Below are positions 23,168 to 35,050 of a stretch of DNA of 64,000 nucleotides, one piece after another. The translations under genes were made by a program, and so were the position numbers. How positions within the stretch are numbered: the first letter of the stretch is position 1; every line of letters starts with the position of its first letter. Origin of the DNA: Wurfbainia villosa (Eukaryota > Streptophyta > Magnoliopsida > Zingiberales > Zingiberaceae); assembly GCA_025175895.1 (NCBI GenBank), contig CM046004.1:1178001-1242000 (forward strand). The letters are read 5' to 3'. The notes under the pieces are model-generated. The model searched no databases, was not told the origin of the DNA, and saw nothing but the letters and a program-made list of their open reading frames with translations.

Positions 23168-24400
23168 TGATGCGTGCAGATCGAGTCTCTAACCATGAGG
23201 CCAAAGATCGACTTGCGCTCAACTACCATAAGTGCACGGTTGTCGTCAAATAATAAAATATCGATCCTATAGGGATTGCTAATCGAGCACTAGTTTACTA
23301 AGAGAATATAGATTGTCTAGACCGAATCAGTTGATGGAGAAATCAGAGAGTCAAAAGGAAGAGAATGTGGAGCAAGAAGGTTGAGAGATCAATTTTACAG
23401 GGACACCACTGTCACTTGGTCCCTGTTATGATCGATACGATGATTCTATCTTTTCGGTTTCACCTAAATGATTATAAACATATGTCTTACTCCTAACTCT
23501 CAATGATTTTTCATGTAGGTAGGACATTCTATTTTATTTGATGTGATGTTTTGGAACTATGTCAGAGTACCCTATTCCTAGCTAAATTTCTCTTTTGGAT
23601 TGACAAAGTTTAGGAGGTTGCTATCACTGAGTTACCCTTGTCACTTGATCGGTCTCACAACCTCTCTGAGTTGATTTCTCCTAATTTGGGCCTTCTGCTG
23701 GAATAAGTTCATTATGTTCTATAATACCTATGGGTCATCATGGTAAATCAATCTACTTACAAGATATACGTGCACAGATGACCTTAGTCGCATTGGGAAT
23801 CTTTCAAGAGAACCCTAACAGATCAATTCTAGACTTAAATCCTCATTCGTAGTCGATTATCCCATGTCTCAATTCTCTATGGGTCGGAGGATTGGGTTCT
23901 CCTTTTGGTCCTTCCTCTCATCTCTAAGATATAACCTAGTATTTTTGGCATCTAAATTGGATTAACATAATAAAGTCGGACCACAAATAATCATATAATG
24001 GAATAGGAGACAAGTATGGATAATGAAAGTGATGTAAAATAATATGGATTCATTGCATACATATGTTTATAAATCAAATAGGCTACTCCCTAATCATAGA
24101 ATCAAGAAATAAACTCCATAAAAAGAGATACAACCACAAGACGTTCGACAAAACAAGATTAAACCCAAAGAAATTGCATAAAAGAAAAGAGAGGGGCTTA
24201 GTCTTGATTAGGATTGCCTTCGGCCTCAGCTTGTATCTAGGTTTGGAGTTGCGACATCGAAATCTCCTCCTCCGATGGTTTGGGGGCCCTTGGATGACCC
24301 CCTTTCAAGGCTTGGGAGCCCTAGGGCGACTCCCTTCATGATCCTAACCTCTTGGACGAACTTCCTTTATATAGAGGTGACACCGACTTTCCATGTATGC
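23168..24400 (-). repeat. 5' LTR of the Athila-like element, truncated
   Basis: It matches 13146-13790 and 14367-14900 and ends (minus strand) GCATCA next to the PBS. Similarity stops near 24400, where copia gag sequence begins, so about 440 bp of the LTR start is missing. Confidence 0.75.
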
Positions 24401-27400
24401 TAAAGCAAATCTGTTGGAATTAAACACTACAAGAAAAGAAAGTATCCAAGCAAAGGACAAAGCCAAGGGAAGGCCAAGAAGTTCCAAGGAATATGTCATA
24501 ACTGTAGAAAACCAAATCACAAGGTCAAATATTATCGACATCCAATGAAAGTCAATCAAGTGCACGTGGCCGAAGATAAGTCAGTGCCAATAGATATGTT
24601 AGAACTAGACTTGACTGTCATTGTATTTGAAGCCAACTTGATGGATAATCTAAGGCAGTAGTGCGTCGATACCGGTGCTACACGACACATATGCCCTAAT
24701 AAGGCCCCATTTTCAACTTATATCCTTATTAGTAGGAGAAAGTTAATCATGGATAATTTTGCAACTTCCAACAGTGTTGATATTGGCAAAGTGGTACTAA
24801 AGATGACATCAGGCAAAAAAGTGACCATAATTGATGTACTTCATGTTCTCGACATTCGAAAGAATTTAGTGTTAGGGCCGGCTCTTATCAAAGATGATTG
24901 TATTGACAAAAAGTGATCAATTCATAGACAGAGGGTACATGGAGAATGATATGTTCAAAATGAATGTAATGGTTGTCCACTGTGACTTCAATGATAATAA
25001 AATTATAAATTCTACTTATTTGGTCGAGTGTTCTAATTTATGACATGTGAGACTTGAACATGTAAATTTTAACACTTTACGACGACTTGTGAATTTAAAT
25101 TTATTGTTAGTATTTAATGTTAATCCAACATATAAATGTGAAATATGCGTTGAAGCTGAAATAACAAAGTTACCTTTCCATTCGGTGGAAAGAAAGACGT
25201 CTCCTCTAGAGTTAATTCACAGTGATATATGTGATTTAAAATTTGTGCAAACTAGAGGAAGGAAAAAATATTTGGCCGGTTACTTTTATCGACGACTGTA
25301 CTAGATACTGTTATGTGTATTTATTGAAAGGCAAAGATGAAGCCTTGGTAGCATTCAAACATTATAAGAATGAAGTTGATGATCAAATCGGTTAACGAAT
25401 TAAAGTAATTCGAAGTGATTGAGGAGGAGAATATGGTGGTTCATTTAATGAATTATGCATAGAATATGACATTATTCATCAAACAACAACTCCTTATTCT
25501 CCTCAAACAAATGAGATTGTCGAGCATAAGAATCGAACTCTTAAAGAAATGATGAATGTTATGTAGATAAGTTCAGGCTTACCCCAAATTTGTAGGGGAA
25601 GTTACTTTATCGATAAATCATATTCTTAATAAAATTCCTCACAAAAAGAAAGATAAAACTACTTATGAGTTATGGAAGAGTCATAAGTCTTTCTATAAAT
25701 ATATGAAAGTGTGGCGGTGTTTGGCTAAGGTGGAAATGACTAAGCCAAAGCAAAATAAAATAGGATAAAAAATAATCGATTGCATCTTTATCGGATATGC
25801 CAATAATAGTAGTGCATATCTATTTTTGATACATAAATTAGTAATTCCTAATATACATGTTGGAACAACTATAGAATCAAGGAATGTTGTATTTTTTTGA
25901 AGGTATATTTCCTTGCAAAGAGAGGAAAGAAGAAAGTTCAAATAAAAGAACTTACGAAACTATAAATTTGGATAATCTTGGAAATAATGAAGAATCAAGA
26001 TGTAGTAAGAGGAATAAAATAGTAAAATCATTTGGTCACGATTTTATGACTTATATGTTGGAAAATGAACAGAGAACAATAAGCGAAGCCTTATCAAGTC
26101 CTGAGTCTCTTTTTTTGGAAAGAAGCCCTCAATAGTGAAATAAATTTCATCATGCAAAATCATACTTGGGAATTGGTGGATATTCCACCTGGAATCAAGC
26201 CTTTAGGACGTAAATGGATTCTAAAGAGGAAATATAAGGCTGATGGATCTATTGACAAGTGTAAGGCAAGGCTAGTAGCCAAAGAATTCAAACAAAAAAT
26301 AGGTCTTGACTTCTTCGATACATATTCACTGGTAACAAGGATCACATCTATTCGAATACTCATTGCTATTGCTGCAATATATAATTTTGAGATACATCAA
26401 ATGGATGTGAAAACAACCTTTCTAAAAATTAAATTAGAAGAAGAAATATATATAGAGCAACCTAAAGGGTTTATAGCTCCAAGATAAGAAAATAAGGTAT
26501 GCAGACTTGTAAAGTCACTTTATGGACTAAAACAAGCATCAAAATAGTGACATGAGAAATTTGACAAAACTATGATGGTAAATGGATTTAAAATTAATGA
26601 GTGTGATAGTGCATATATATCAAAGGCACACCTGACTTATTTGTCATCATCTGTCTATAAGTAAACGATATGCTCATCATGGGGAGTAATCGTGATATAA
26701 TCATGACTACTAAAAAGATGATGATCAAAACCTTCGACATGAAAGATATGAGTATAGCAGATATTATGCTTGGAATTAAAATCACTAAGACATCTGAAGG
26801 AATTGCCCCTTTGCAGTCTCATTATATTGAGACAGTACTAAGGAAATTTAATGCATATGATCTTTCTCCTGTAAAAATACCGATGGACTTAAGCTTAAGT
26901 TTTGCTAAGAACCATAGTGAACCCTTATCGCAATTGGAATATTCGAGGATAATTAGCAGCTTGATGTATATCATTAATTGCATACATCCTGATATTGTCT
27001 ATGCAGCCAACAAATTAAGTAGATTTATAAGTAATCCAAATGATAGCCATTGAAAGGCATTAATAAGAGTTCTTAAATATTTAAGATACACCTTAGAATA
27101 TGAATTATATTATGCTAGATATCCAACTGTACTAGAAGGCTATTGTGATGCAAATTGGATATCTGACACAAAAGACTCTAAATTCACTAGTGGATATGTA
27201 TTTACTATTGGTGGAGGAGTGGTGTCATGAAAATCTACGAAACAAACATGTATAACTTGATCAACTATGAAATCAGAGTTTATATCTTTGGATAAAGCCG
27301 CAAAAGAGGTCGAGTGGCTTCGTAATCTCTTGGAGGATATCCCATATTGGGTAAAGGCAACGCCTGCCATAATGATACATTGCGATAATCAATCAACAAT

Positions 27401-28142
27401 TGGAAGGGCACAAAATAGCATGTACAATAGTAAGTCGCGACATATTCGTCGATGACATAACATCATTAGGCAGTTGATCTCAAATGGAGTTATTTATGTT
27501 GATTATGTTAAAAGATAATTTGGCCGATCTGTTAACAAAAAGTTTAAGTAGAGATCAAATATACTACACATCAAGAGGAATGAGATTAAAAATCTACAGA
27601 TAAGAACATTTATAGTGGTAACCCAACCTTGTTGACTGGAGATCCCAATATCTTAGTTCAATGGGACAATGAAATTATGAAAGTTTGTATGAGCACTTGG
27701 ACTAATTTCCCTCTTATTCATAGAATGGAAAAGTGCTTCCTATCGCATGTAATGAGGTTAAGTTATAAACTTTTAACGACTCTTGTACTTATAAAAGTAG
27801 AGTATGGTAGGATACTCTTGATAGAAGGTCACCTACATAAGTGTGAAGACGGGTCACTTCAACGAAACACTTATGAATCCCAAATATTGTTCATGGCCAA
27901 AATGGACATAACCATGAGAACCATAAAAGATATGAGAAAGATTATTGTGTATGTATCATTGTCTTGGTTTACACAAACGACTGAGTAGTTCAAGACATCA
28001 CGTTCACTAAGCAGCTTAGTAAAATCCAATAGTATTTTACTATGGAAGGTTCAAAACCACAAGCTACCTCTTTTGATGTAATAATTTTTCGATTGAATTC
28101 TCCTTTGGTGTCAATATATATGCATGCATTACGTTTTATTCA
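24401..28142 (+). pseudogene. Decayed Ty1/copia gag-pol
   Basis: Domains appear in copia order across shifting frames. Gag zinc knuckle: CHNCRKPNHKVKYYRH near 24508, last cysteine replaced by tyrosine. Protease: CVDTGATRHICPNK near 24663. Integrase: SPLELIHSDICDLKF near 25200, KVIRSD near 25402, and a region near 25515 where the catalytic glutamate motif reads NEIVEHKNRTLKEMM. Reverse transcriptase: WILKRKYKADGSIDKCKARL near 26218 and QMDVKTTFLKI near 26398. RNase H and tail: 27130-27560, including SEFISLDKAAKEVEWLRNLL. At least ten stops or frameshifts are visible. No 5' LTR remains; the left end abuts the truncated Athila-like LTR. Confidence 0.85.
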
Positions 28143-28778
28143 TGTGGGGGATTACTGGAAAATTGGTTGAACCAATAAATAATTTTCTCAATTTGGATGA
28201 ATTAGAAATTAATATGGCTTAATCTGGATCATCGGATTAAGATGGATAAATCAGGATCATTCAAATGAAAGGACATAAGTACCCTTTGGATGACTCAATC
28301 TTGGTTATCAAATTTAAAAATAAAGACTTAGATGCATCCAAATGAAGAGACATTGTATTCTTTGGAAAGAGATGCAATCTAGATCATCCAATTAAATTGA
28401 ACAGATGAGATCTGATTGAACCAAGAGGTTCCTCTACCCCTTCAGAGGCACGGTGCAGTGGCAAAACCAGAGAGGCGTCCCACAGGAGAATGCAGTTCGA
28501 TCCTCTGCTGCGACATCGTTCGACGACGAATTTAGAAAACTCCATTCGGACGACTCTGAGGCTCAGAAGTTTGCCGAGTGGATGGAGCACGATTTTGACG
28601 TTGGACTGTCATTCAGGGATGGTGCGACTGTGAAGTTCGAGCTGAACCGAGAAAAAGTTACGAGTACTTCCTTGATTTACCCTTGGTGGCTAGTGGAGGC
28701 CACTTGAGCTTCGACCTTATCTGATTTAGCTGTTGTTGAGGCATCCCTTAATCTGTAAGGTTCGATTTTCGTGTCAAT
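28143..28778 (+). mobile_element. 3' LTR fragment of the decayed copia element
   Basis: A purine tract (TGTGGGGGAT, 28143-28152) precedes sequence like the usual TGTTGGAAA copia LTR start, here mutated. About 630 bp follow before another LTR end begins at 28779. A frame at 28453-28707 is open for 84 codons but resembles nothing I know. Confidence 0.5.
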
Positions 28779-31350
28779 TGTCACGCCGGGAGTCCGCCGC
28801 TGCATTTAAAATACAGAAAGATTCTCCTCTGTATAGGTGACAATACTAATCTTGCATACAGGGCCTACATGGCCACTATACATCGGTCAACACGACCGGA
28901 ACAAAACTACACACGCAGGTCATAAATAGGCCTCAGGCCAACAATCAAGGTAAATAACAAAAGTCTATCACATCTAGACTTACCTCTTCTGCCATCTGGG
29001 CAGGAATACCCAACCAAATCCAATCGAGTAAAAATCCGAACAGAAGTCCATAAGGACATACCAAATACCACCAAAACATCCCCGAGTACATAAATCAAAC
29101 ACCAGTCCTAAACATATCTTCTAGATAATACCAAAACCATAAATCTAATAACAAGAAATATATCATGACGAGGGGGTTTGGCAGTTGGACTCTCCTGACA
29201 GCTTCATCCTGAAAAAGATATAAAACGACGAGATAAGTTCAATAAAATCAGCGGATATCAAGTCGACATGCATAGTAAGCTATATCTAACAATAATAGTC
29301 ATGTAAGTACAGTCTCCTGATCAATAATAGTAAAAATGCAACGAAAAGCTGCGGAAAGACTGTACAGACCTGAATCTCCTATCCTGACATAGGAGTACGA
29401 GCCATACTAGCAGAAATAAGGTCGTCAAACCAAATACAAAATGTATCATGTATGCATGTCAATCATATGCAACATCCAAGGTAGCAATCAAAATGCAGTA
29501 AACACAATACAAATGTTATCCATGTAAAATGCATGCGATGCAAATGACATGGTCACCCATGATGTCAGTCAGCCGCCTCACACGCGATGGTGAAGCCGAG
29601 TGGGTAGAGCTATGACAACTGTGCACTTTGCCATCACTGCTCCTGAGTGACCGAGTGGACAGGATGTTGTCGGAGTACACCTATCCTCCTGCCCCAAACA
29701 GAGTGGGGGGAGCAATGCTCTCATCTCCCGGTGTCGTAGACCAGAGGAGGGATCCTTGCCCGCTACCACGTTGCCTCATCGCTATCCATGAGCGGACCAG
29801 CGGAGCCTGACAGAGCTACTGCACACACCCTCCTGATGTACCACTAAACCATGAGTGGCAACGTGTGCAGACCATGTAACTAGCTGTGGACTCAACTACA
29901 AAGGAACCCCGTCCAACCAGCATGCAATCATGCAAGATGGTGCATGATACTAAAGCATGTAATACCAACTAAAATAAATATCTGAATAATATGCACAACC
30001 AATAGATACATATCAATGATCCAAGCAAAACAGGGAAGGTATAACTATAAACTGATCAAATTCATGTATCAAGTAGGCACAATAACATACAAGGCAGATA
30101 AACATAAAAATTTATTGCAAGCTATAACTAACTAGCATATCAACATGACTATATCAAAAGATAAGTCAAAATACCCGCCTGCTATGAAAAATAACGATTG
30201 TCTTTATGCCCTTGGACCTGTGGCATGACCGAAACCTGCATATAACATAATTACCATCAAATCTAAGCACATGACAACGTGCTAAATTACTATTATATAG
30301 TTTCTATATTCGCATCATTTTATCAAATACAAATTAGAACCCCCTTCCGACCCTCAGCTTGTATATTTAATACATTCACACCACGAAACCCAAACTAGAC
30401 GACTTAACTGTTTAGTCCATCAAATCCACCATCCACAGGCCGGATCCAAACCCAAATAGCTACATTACCAATCAAAACACATCTAAACCATTTACAACTC
30501 ACTTAACCTAAAATTTACGGTCGTACAATCAACATCAAACCCAATCACACCCATCCCCATTACAGCAAGGGAATCTAACAGTATCCTAAATCAATCCTTC
30601 CTTTTCCTCAAGGTTAATTCACAACTCCACAACAATATACAGAGCATCTCACCGATTAATTGCTAGCAACGATCACACCGAGAAATATGAATCCAACCTA
30701 ACCCAAGGTGACATACACACAGCTCAACCAAACCTTCTTCTCTCACTCACAGCCACGCAACCTCCGTCTAGCCCACTCCATCGGTCCAACTGCCAATGTT
30801 GCCCTTGATTCCCAAATCGCATCAACACTTCATTCAACACCGTCGATTCATAGAAAACATTATGAATAGAAGAGAAAAGAAGGAAACAAGGAAATATACC
30901 CAATTTTTAAACTTCGCCGGCAGAATTTGTCGCTGCCCTAACCCCAGGTTTTTGAGCTCCGGCAAAGATGGCGGCCTCCGTTCAGATCTCGCTGCAGCAA
31001 AAACCCACCACACCGACAACCCAACCTACTTCCAATCCCTAGCTCCACACACGCGATCTTGCCCCAGCTTCGATCGGGAAGAACAACTCCCACTTCGAAC
31101 CGCCGCCTAGCCGCTGCTAGCCACCGTCTATTCCGGCAAAGACCTCCGCCGCAGATCAATACATAGCGGCCAACTCCGCTGACCTAACTTCCGACCACGT
31201 GCTCGCTCGCCGCCGGCGCAAGCCCGCCGCCCTTGCTTGACCGAGGGGAAGATCGCTAGGAGAAAGGGGCATCGAGAGGGTCGGCGACCAGGGGTGTTGC
31301 CGGAGTCACGTGCGTGCGGGGCAGGGCCGGCGACTGAAGGGATTTCCCTT
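28779..31350 (-). mobile_element. LTR fragment of a long-LTR gypsy (Tekay-like) element
   Basis: It begins TGTCACGCCGGGAG, the reverse complement of a GGCGTGACA-type LTR end like that at 4425. The 2.6 kb that follow have no pol sequence. A GC-rich block at about 30720-31340 gives overlapping frames on both strands that look spurious. The other LTR boundary is not found; near 31350 it passes into a family B copia LTR. Confidence 0.55.
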
Positions 31351-33154
31351 GTCGAGTCCGTAAGGGGAAACTTCGCTTCCCACTTCACCTCGGTTGCTTG
31401 ACCATGACGATCCCTTCTATGTCCCCGGATAAAAAAATTTGATCCTAGACAAAAGAGATTGCCAAGGCAACCAAGTCATTGTCGTGCTATTCGTTTAGAG
31501 AGGTCACTTGAACAAACTAGTTGTTCAAGCGACAATCCTCTATTCTACGAGTAGCCGCGGAATAGATGATGTCCGGATCACCGGTTTTCGTGTTTATGCT
31601 CGGGATCCAAGTATTATTTAGCCATTTACAGAAATATAACATGCTTATATTTGCAAAACAAAACCAAGTAAGAAACAAAAGAGAAAAGAGAATAGATATA
31701 CCTCTTGATCTTCTAATGTATGACCTTCCTCCTTTTGGACGTCGTGTGAGCGACGATCCACCAAAAGTCGAAGCTCCTAGATCGCAAATCTTCCTTCCTT
31801 GCTCTTCCAAAGCAAGAGGAAGAATAGAAACAAGGTTTTTCTCTTCCCTAAAACCAACCAACAAGGATCACACCAAACCCTTGCCGCCGGCCAACTAGAA
31901 GGAGGAGAAAGTGGTGGAAAACTACCAAGACACCAAGGGAAACCCTATATCTTGTTTCCAGCACCTAAGGAGAAGGAAAAGGAAGCTTTTGGGCGCCGGC
32001 CAAGGCTGGAAAAAGAGGGTGGAGAGCTACTGGACGTTGGCCCAAAAGAGGAAGAAGAAGAGAAGAATACCTTCCTTATTTGGTGCCACCCTTGCCTCCA
32101 AACCCTAATCCTAATCCTATCTCAAATAGGATTCCTTCATGCCGCCCAAACCCTAGCTCTCCTCAATGTAGTTCACGCCAACTCCCTTTGCCATCCTTTT
32201 ATAGAGTTAGGGATAAGTCATGAATTAATCTCCTCCATTGGTTCTAGGGATTTAATCTCAACCGTAGGATCTAGAGATTTAATCTCAACTGTTGGATCTA
32301 GAGATTTAATCTCTACCTTTGGATCTAGAGATTTGTTTCTATCCTTTAGATCTAAGCATCATGAGGTGTTAATAGGCTACATTAGGGACCATGAGGAGGA
32401 GTTGGATCTTGGCCACCCATGGATCAAGCCCACATAAAGTCCGATCCACTAATAATGATCCAATCCACTAAAGGATCATCATTGATCTACCTCACCAACC
32501 CCCATATGATAATATGGGTTCCATATATTATTTGTACATTTTCTCCCCGTGTTTAAGATCTCGAATGTCCGTCGATTAATTAATTTACTGACCATTAATT
32601 AATCAACATCTAACTCCTTGAGTAGTACCACTCAATCTTTTCATCATGCCGGACCAAGTCCACCTGCAGGGTTTACATGATGAACCTTATGAGCTCCTCA
32701 AGAGGACATCATCATCCTAATATATAGGACACGGTTTCCTTTTATAATCAACGACACACCATAAATAATATCATCTCCCAACTTACCGAGCCTATCGATT
32801 TAATCTATAAATCTCGCCCATTGGTAAATCAAAGAGATGACTACTAAGTATATGTGCCCGTTATTATATCGGGATTAAGAGCATGTACTAAATAATATCT
32901 GAGGTCCGATTCGATTATGTAGTCAGCAATAAATCGAATCACCTCTATATCGGTCCTGCTCAATACACACAAAGTGAACTAGTGTGATTCTATGGTCAAG
33001 ACAAACCAATACCAAATCACACTACAACCATTCCGATGGTTTGTCCAAAGTCATCTCGGTTGTGAGCCTTTACTTATACTTTACAAAGAGACGATAACAT
33101 GATCTCCTGTGTGACACCACACACCATGTTATCTACAATGTAATGTATTAGACA
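31351..33154 (-). mobile_element. Family B copia LTR, inverted and truncated at both ends
   Basis: Read on the minus strand it matches the 3' LTR starting at 42646 from about its 95th base (near 33154) and runs through the same landmarks: the 27 bp minisatellite (about 32230-32345, four units), the GC-rich leader, a hairpin around CTTGAACAA at 31505-31535, and the end region near 31350. It carries no internal domain. Its orientation is opposite to the copia B element at 34609-44175. Confidence 0.75.
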
Positions 33155-33240
33155 GGAAGCCGGCGGAGGGATCGCACAGGAAGCCGGCGGAGGGATCGTA
33201 CAGGAAGCCGGCGGAGGGATCGCACAGGAAGCCGGCGGCG
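33152..33240. repeat. 24 bp tandem repeat, four units
   Basis: Units begin ACAGGAAGCCGGCGGAGGGA at 33152, 33176, 33200 and 33224. It sits exactly at the junction between the inverted family B LTR and the hairpin-bearing segment. Confidence 0.9.
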
Positions 33241-34608
33241 AAGCAGGAAGAAGGTCCTTCCATATCTCGACGAGCAGCGCAACTCGAGCCGAGGCATTTT
33301 TCCCCCCATTTTCACGCGCGGCAGAGTGTTTCTTCCCCATGATCAGCGGCGACAGTCCGGCAACCCATTCCGACGATCTCCCCTCCGACAGCCGGCGATG
33401 ATCCCAGGCGAGCCTCGGCGGATGATCAGATGCCGTGATTCGGACAGCTGACCAGAAGCGGGGCGAGCGCGGGATTCCTGCGAGTCCAGCTCCATCACCG
33501 GCGATTCCATTCCTTTCCGGCGACCGGGATTAGGCCGCTTCATCTCCGCCATCATCAGCTACCAGGATTAGGCAGTTTCAGCTTGTCATCCGCCGGTGAA
33601 GAGATTTTCCACCACTGTTCCGACAGTCCACCCCATTCTGGCGACCGGGATTAGGCCGCACCGCTTCGACATTCCATCCACTAGCTACCGGGACTAGGAG
33701 CTCCGCCATCCACAGCCACCGGAGTAGGGTTCGCATCCCTCCGCATTCAGCTCTTTTTCGCGGTGCCGGGATTAGGACTGCATCCGTAATTCACCGCCAG
33801 AATGGTTGTTCGGTTTATTGTCGCCATCGTGGGGTTACTGATTGCTTATGTTTGGATTTAGTCCATTTAATTGGATAGTTTGTTTTGCTATGTTTGTAGG
33901 TTTAGTTGTTGCTTAGTTGTTTAATTTTGTTCATCATGCATGTGTAGGTTAGTTTAATTTCTTGTTGCTGATATACTAACCCCATCAATTAAAATTGTCC
34001 AATCCAGGCATCGTATAGTGACAGTGCGGTGTTTGGTTGGAGTGCTTTCATTATTAGGTTAGATTTCATTTACATTCGACCAGTTGCCGTATAGTGACAG
34101 TGCGGTGCCTGGTCGAATTGCTTTTGTTTATTGTAATTTTTAGTGACTGTTTGACTACTGTGTCGTATAGTGACAGTGCGGTACATGGTTAAATTGTTCA
34201 CCTTTGTTTCGTGATCATCGTACCGTATAGTGACAGTGCGGTGCGTGATTACTTACTTTTACGCATTAGTTAGATTTACTTCCTGCATATTTAATTTCCA
34301 TGTTGGTTTGTTTACCAGAATTGTTTGACCATTGCATCGTAGAGTGATAGTGCGATGTAAGGTTGGATCGTTCTTGCATTAGGATCACTTCCCGGGAATT
34401 AATAATTGGTAGTTAGGTTTACTTTTTGCATGTTTAATTGTTCTGATAATTGTAAAAACCCCCAGTGTTTACTTCTGTTTAAAAACAAACGTTCAGCCAT
34501 TAGGTTCGTTGGGAGATGACCCGAGTCAGTCCTATACTGCATTAGTGTAGTTAGGGGGTTCGGTAAATAATTTGGGAACGGTATTGCGACAATTCACCGC
34601 TCTATCAG
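33155..34608 (+). mobile_element. LTR-like segment of uncertain family, carrying the hairpin array
   Basis: GC-rich at first (to about 33790), with recurring CCGGGATTAGG-type phrases, then AT-richer. The tail (34500-34608) has CGTTGGGAGATGACCCGAG, a phrase like those near Athila LTR ends, and finishes CTCTATCA followed by GTTGGCG. This resembles an LTR end plus the first bases of a TTGGCGCC-type primer site. The next base pairs are family B LTR, whose own sequence there is GTTGGCATGG, so the join lies in a shared GTTGGC. I see no coding capacity and no left LTR boundary. Confidence 0.45.
33998..34367 (+). repeat. Array of five hairpins with a conserved 13-nt loop
   Basis: Loops TATAGTGACAGTG lie at 34014-34026, 34090-34102, 34166-34178 and 34226-34238, and the variant TAGAGTGATAGTG at 34340-34352. 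Each is enclosed by arms of about 15 nt, for example 34074-34089 (ATTCGACCAGTTGCCG) with 34103-34118 (CGGTGCCTGGTCGAAT). In four units one base of the 5' arm bulges 7-10 positions from the loop; the second unit has a mismatch instead. Arm sequences differ between units but remain paired, with G-T wobbles and no A-C pairs on this strand. This suggests selection on plus-strand RNA. Confidence 0.8.
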
Positions 34609-35050
34609 TTGGCGTGGAGGAGAATGAAGAGAAGCAAGGGTTTTGGAGCTTGGCGGCAAGAAGCAAGGGCTAGGGTTTTGGAGCTTGGTGGCACCAAATA
34701 AGGAAATAGTTTCCTTATCTCCTTCTTCAATCTTGCCGGCGCCCAAACAACTCCTTCTTCACCTTGGCCAGCGGCCAAAGCTTCCCTTTTCCTTCTCATT
34801 GGCTGGTGGAAACAAGATTTAGAGCTTTCCGTTGGTGTCTTGGCCGGTTTCCACCCTAATCTCCTCTTCCCTCTTGGCCGGCGGCAAGCTCCAACCTTGG
34901 AGGTTGGTGGTTGGTTGAAAGAAGGAAAAGAGGTTTGTTTCTATTCTTCCTCTTGCTCAGAACGAGCAAGGAAGGAAGATTAGTGATCTAGGAGCTTCAA
35001 CTTTTGGTAGATCGTCGCCCACACGATGTCCGAAAGGAGGAAGGTCATAC

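Larger units (their letters stand above)
13146..24400 (-). mobile_element. Athila-like LTR element without coding capacity, hosting two nested insertions
   Basis: Two LTR copies are recognisable. The upstream (5') one on this strand is 23168-24400. The 3' one is 13146-15309 plus 21936-22042, interrupted at 13791-14366 and 15310-21935. On the minus strand the order is 5' LTR, a PBS-like site, about 1.1 kb of non-coding DNA, a purine tract in AAGCTTGGGGGAT, then the 3' LTR beginning TGATATGCAC and ending GCATCA. That PBS and purine-tract context is typical of Athila/Tat-clade gypsy elements. With no gag or pol it is non-autonomous. The 5' LTR is truncated at 24400. Confidence 0.75.

Noticed and set aside
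24426..24437. CACTACAAGAAA, identical to a CACTA terminus
   Set aside because: It lies in the copia gag frame as HYKKRK just before the zinc knuckle, with no subterminal repeats or target duplication. Chance match.
28453..28707. 84-codon plus-strand open frame
   Set aside because: No recognised motif, and it lies in what is probably a copia LTR fragment. Could be chance; not listed as a gene.
30796..31388. Overlapping open frames in a GC-rich block
   Set aside because: Part of a minus-strand LTR fragment; no domain and frames open on both strands.
31799..32437. 212-codon plus-strand open frame with repeated SRDLI phrases
   Set aside because: It is antisense to the family B LTR and is caused by the 27 bp minisatellite; the same stretch in other LTR copies is not open.
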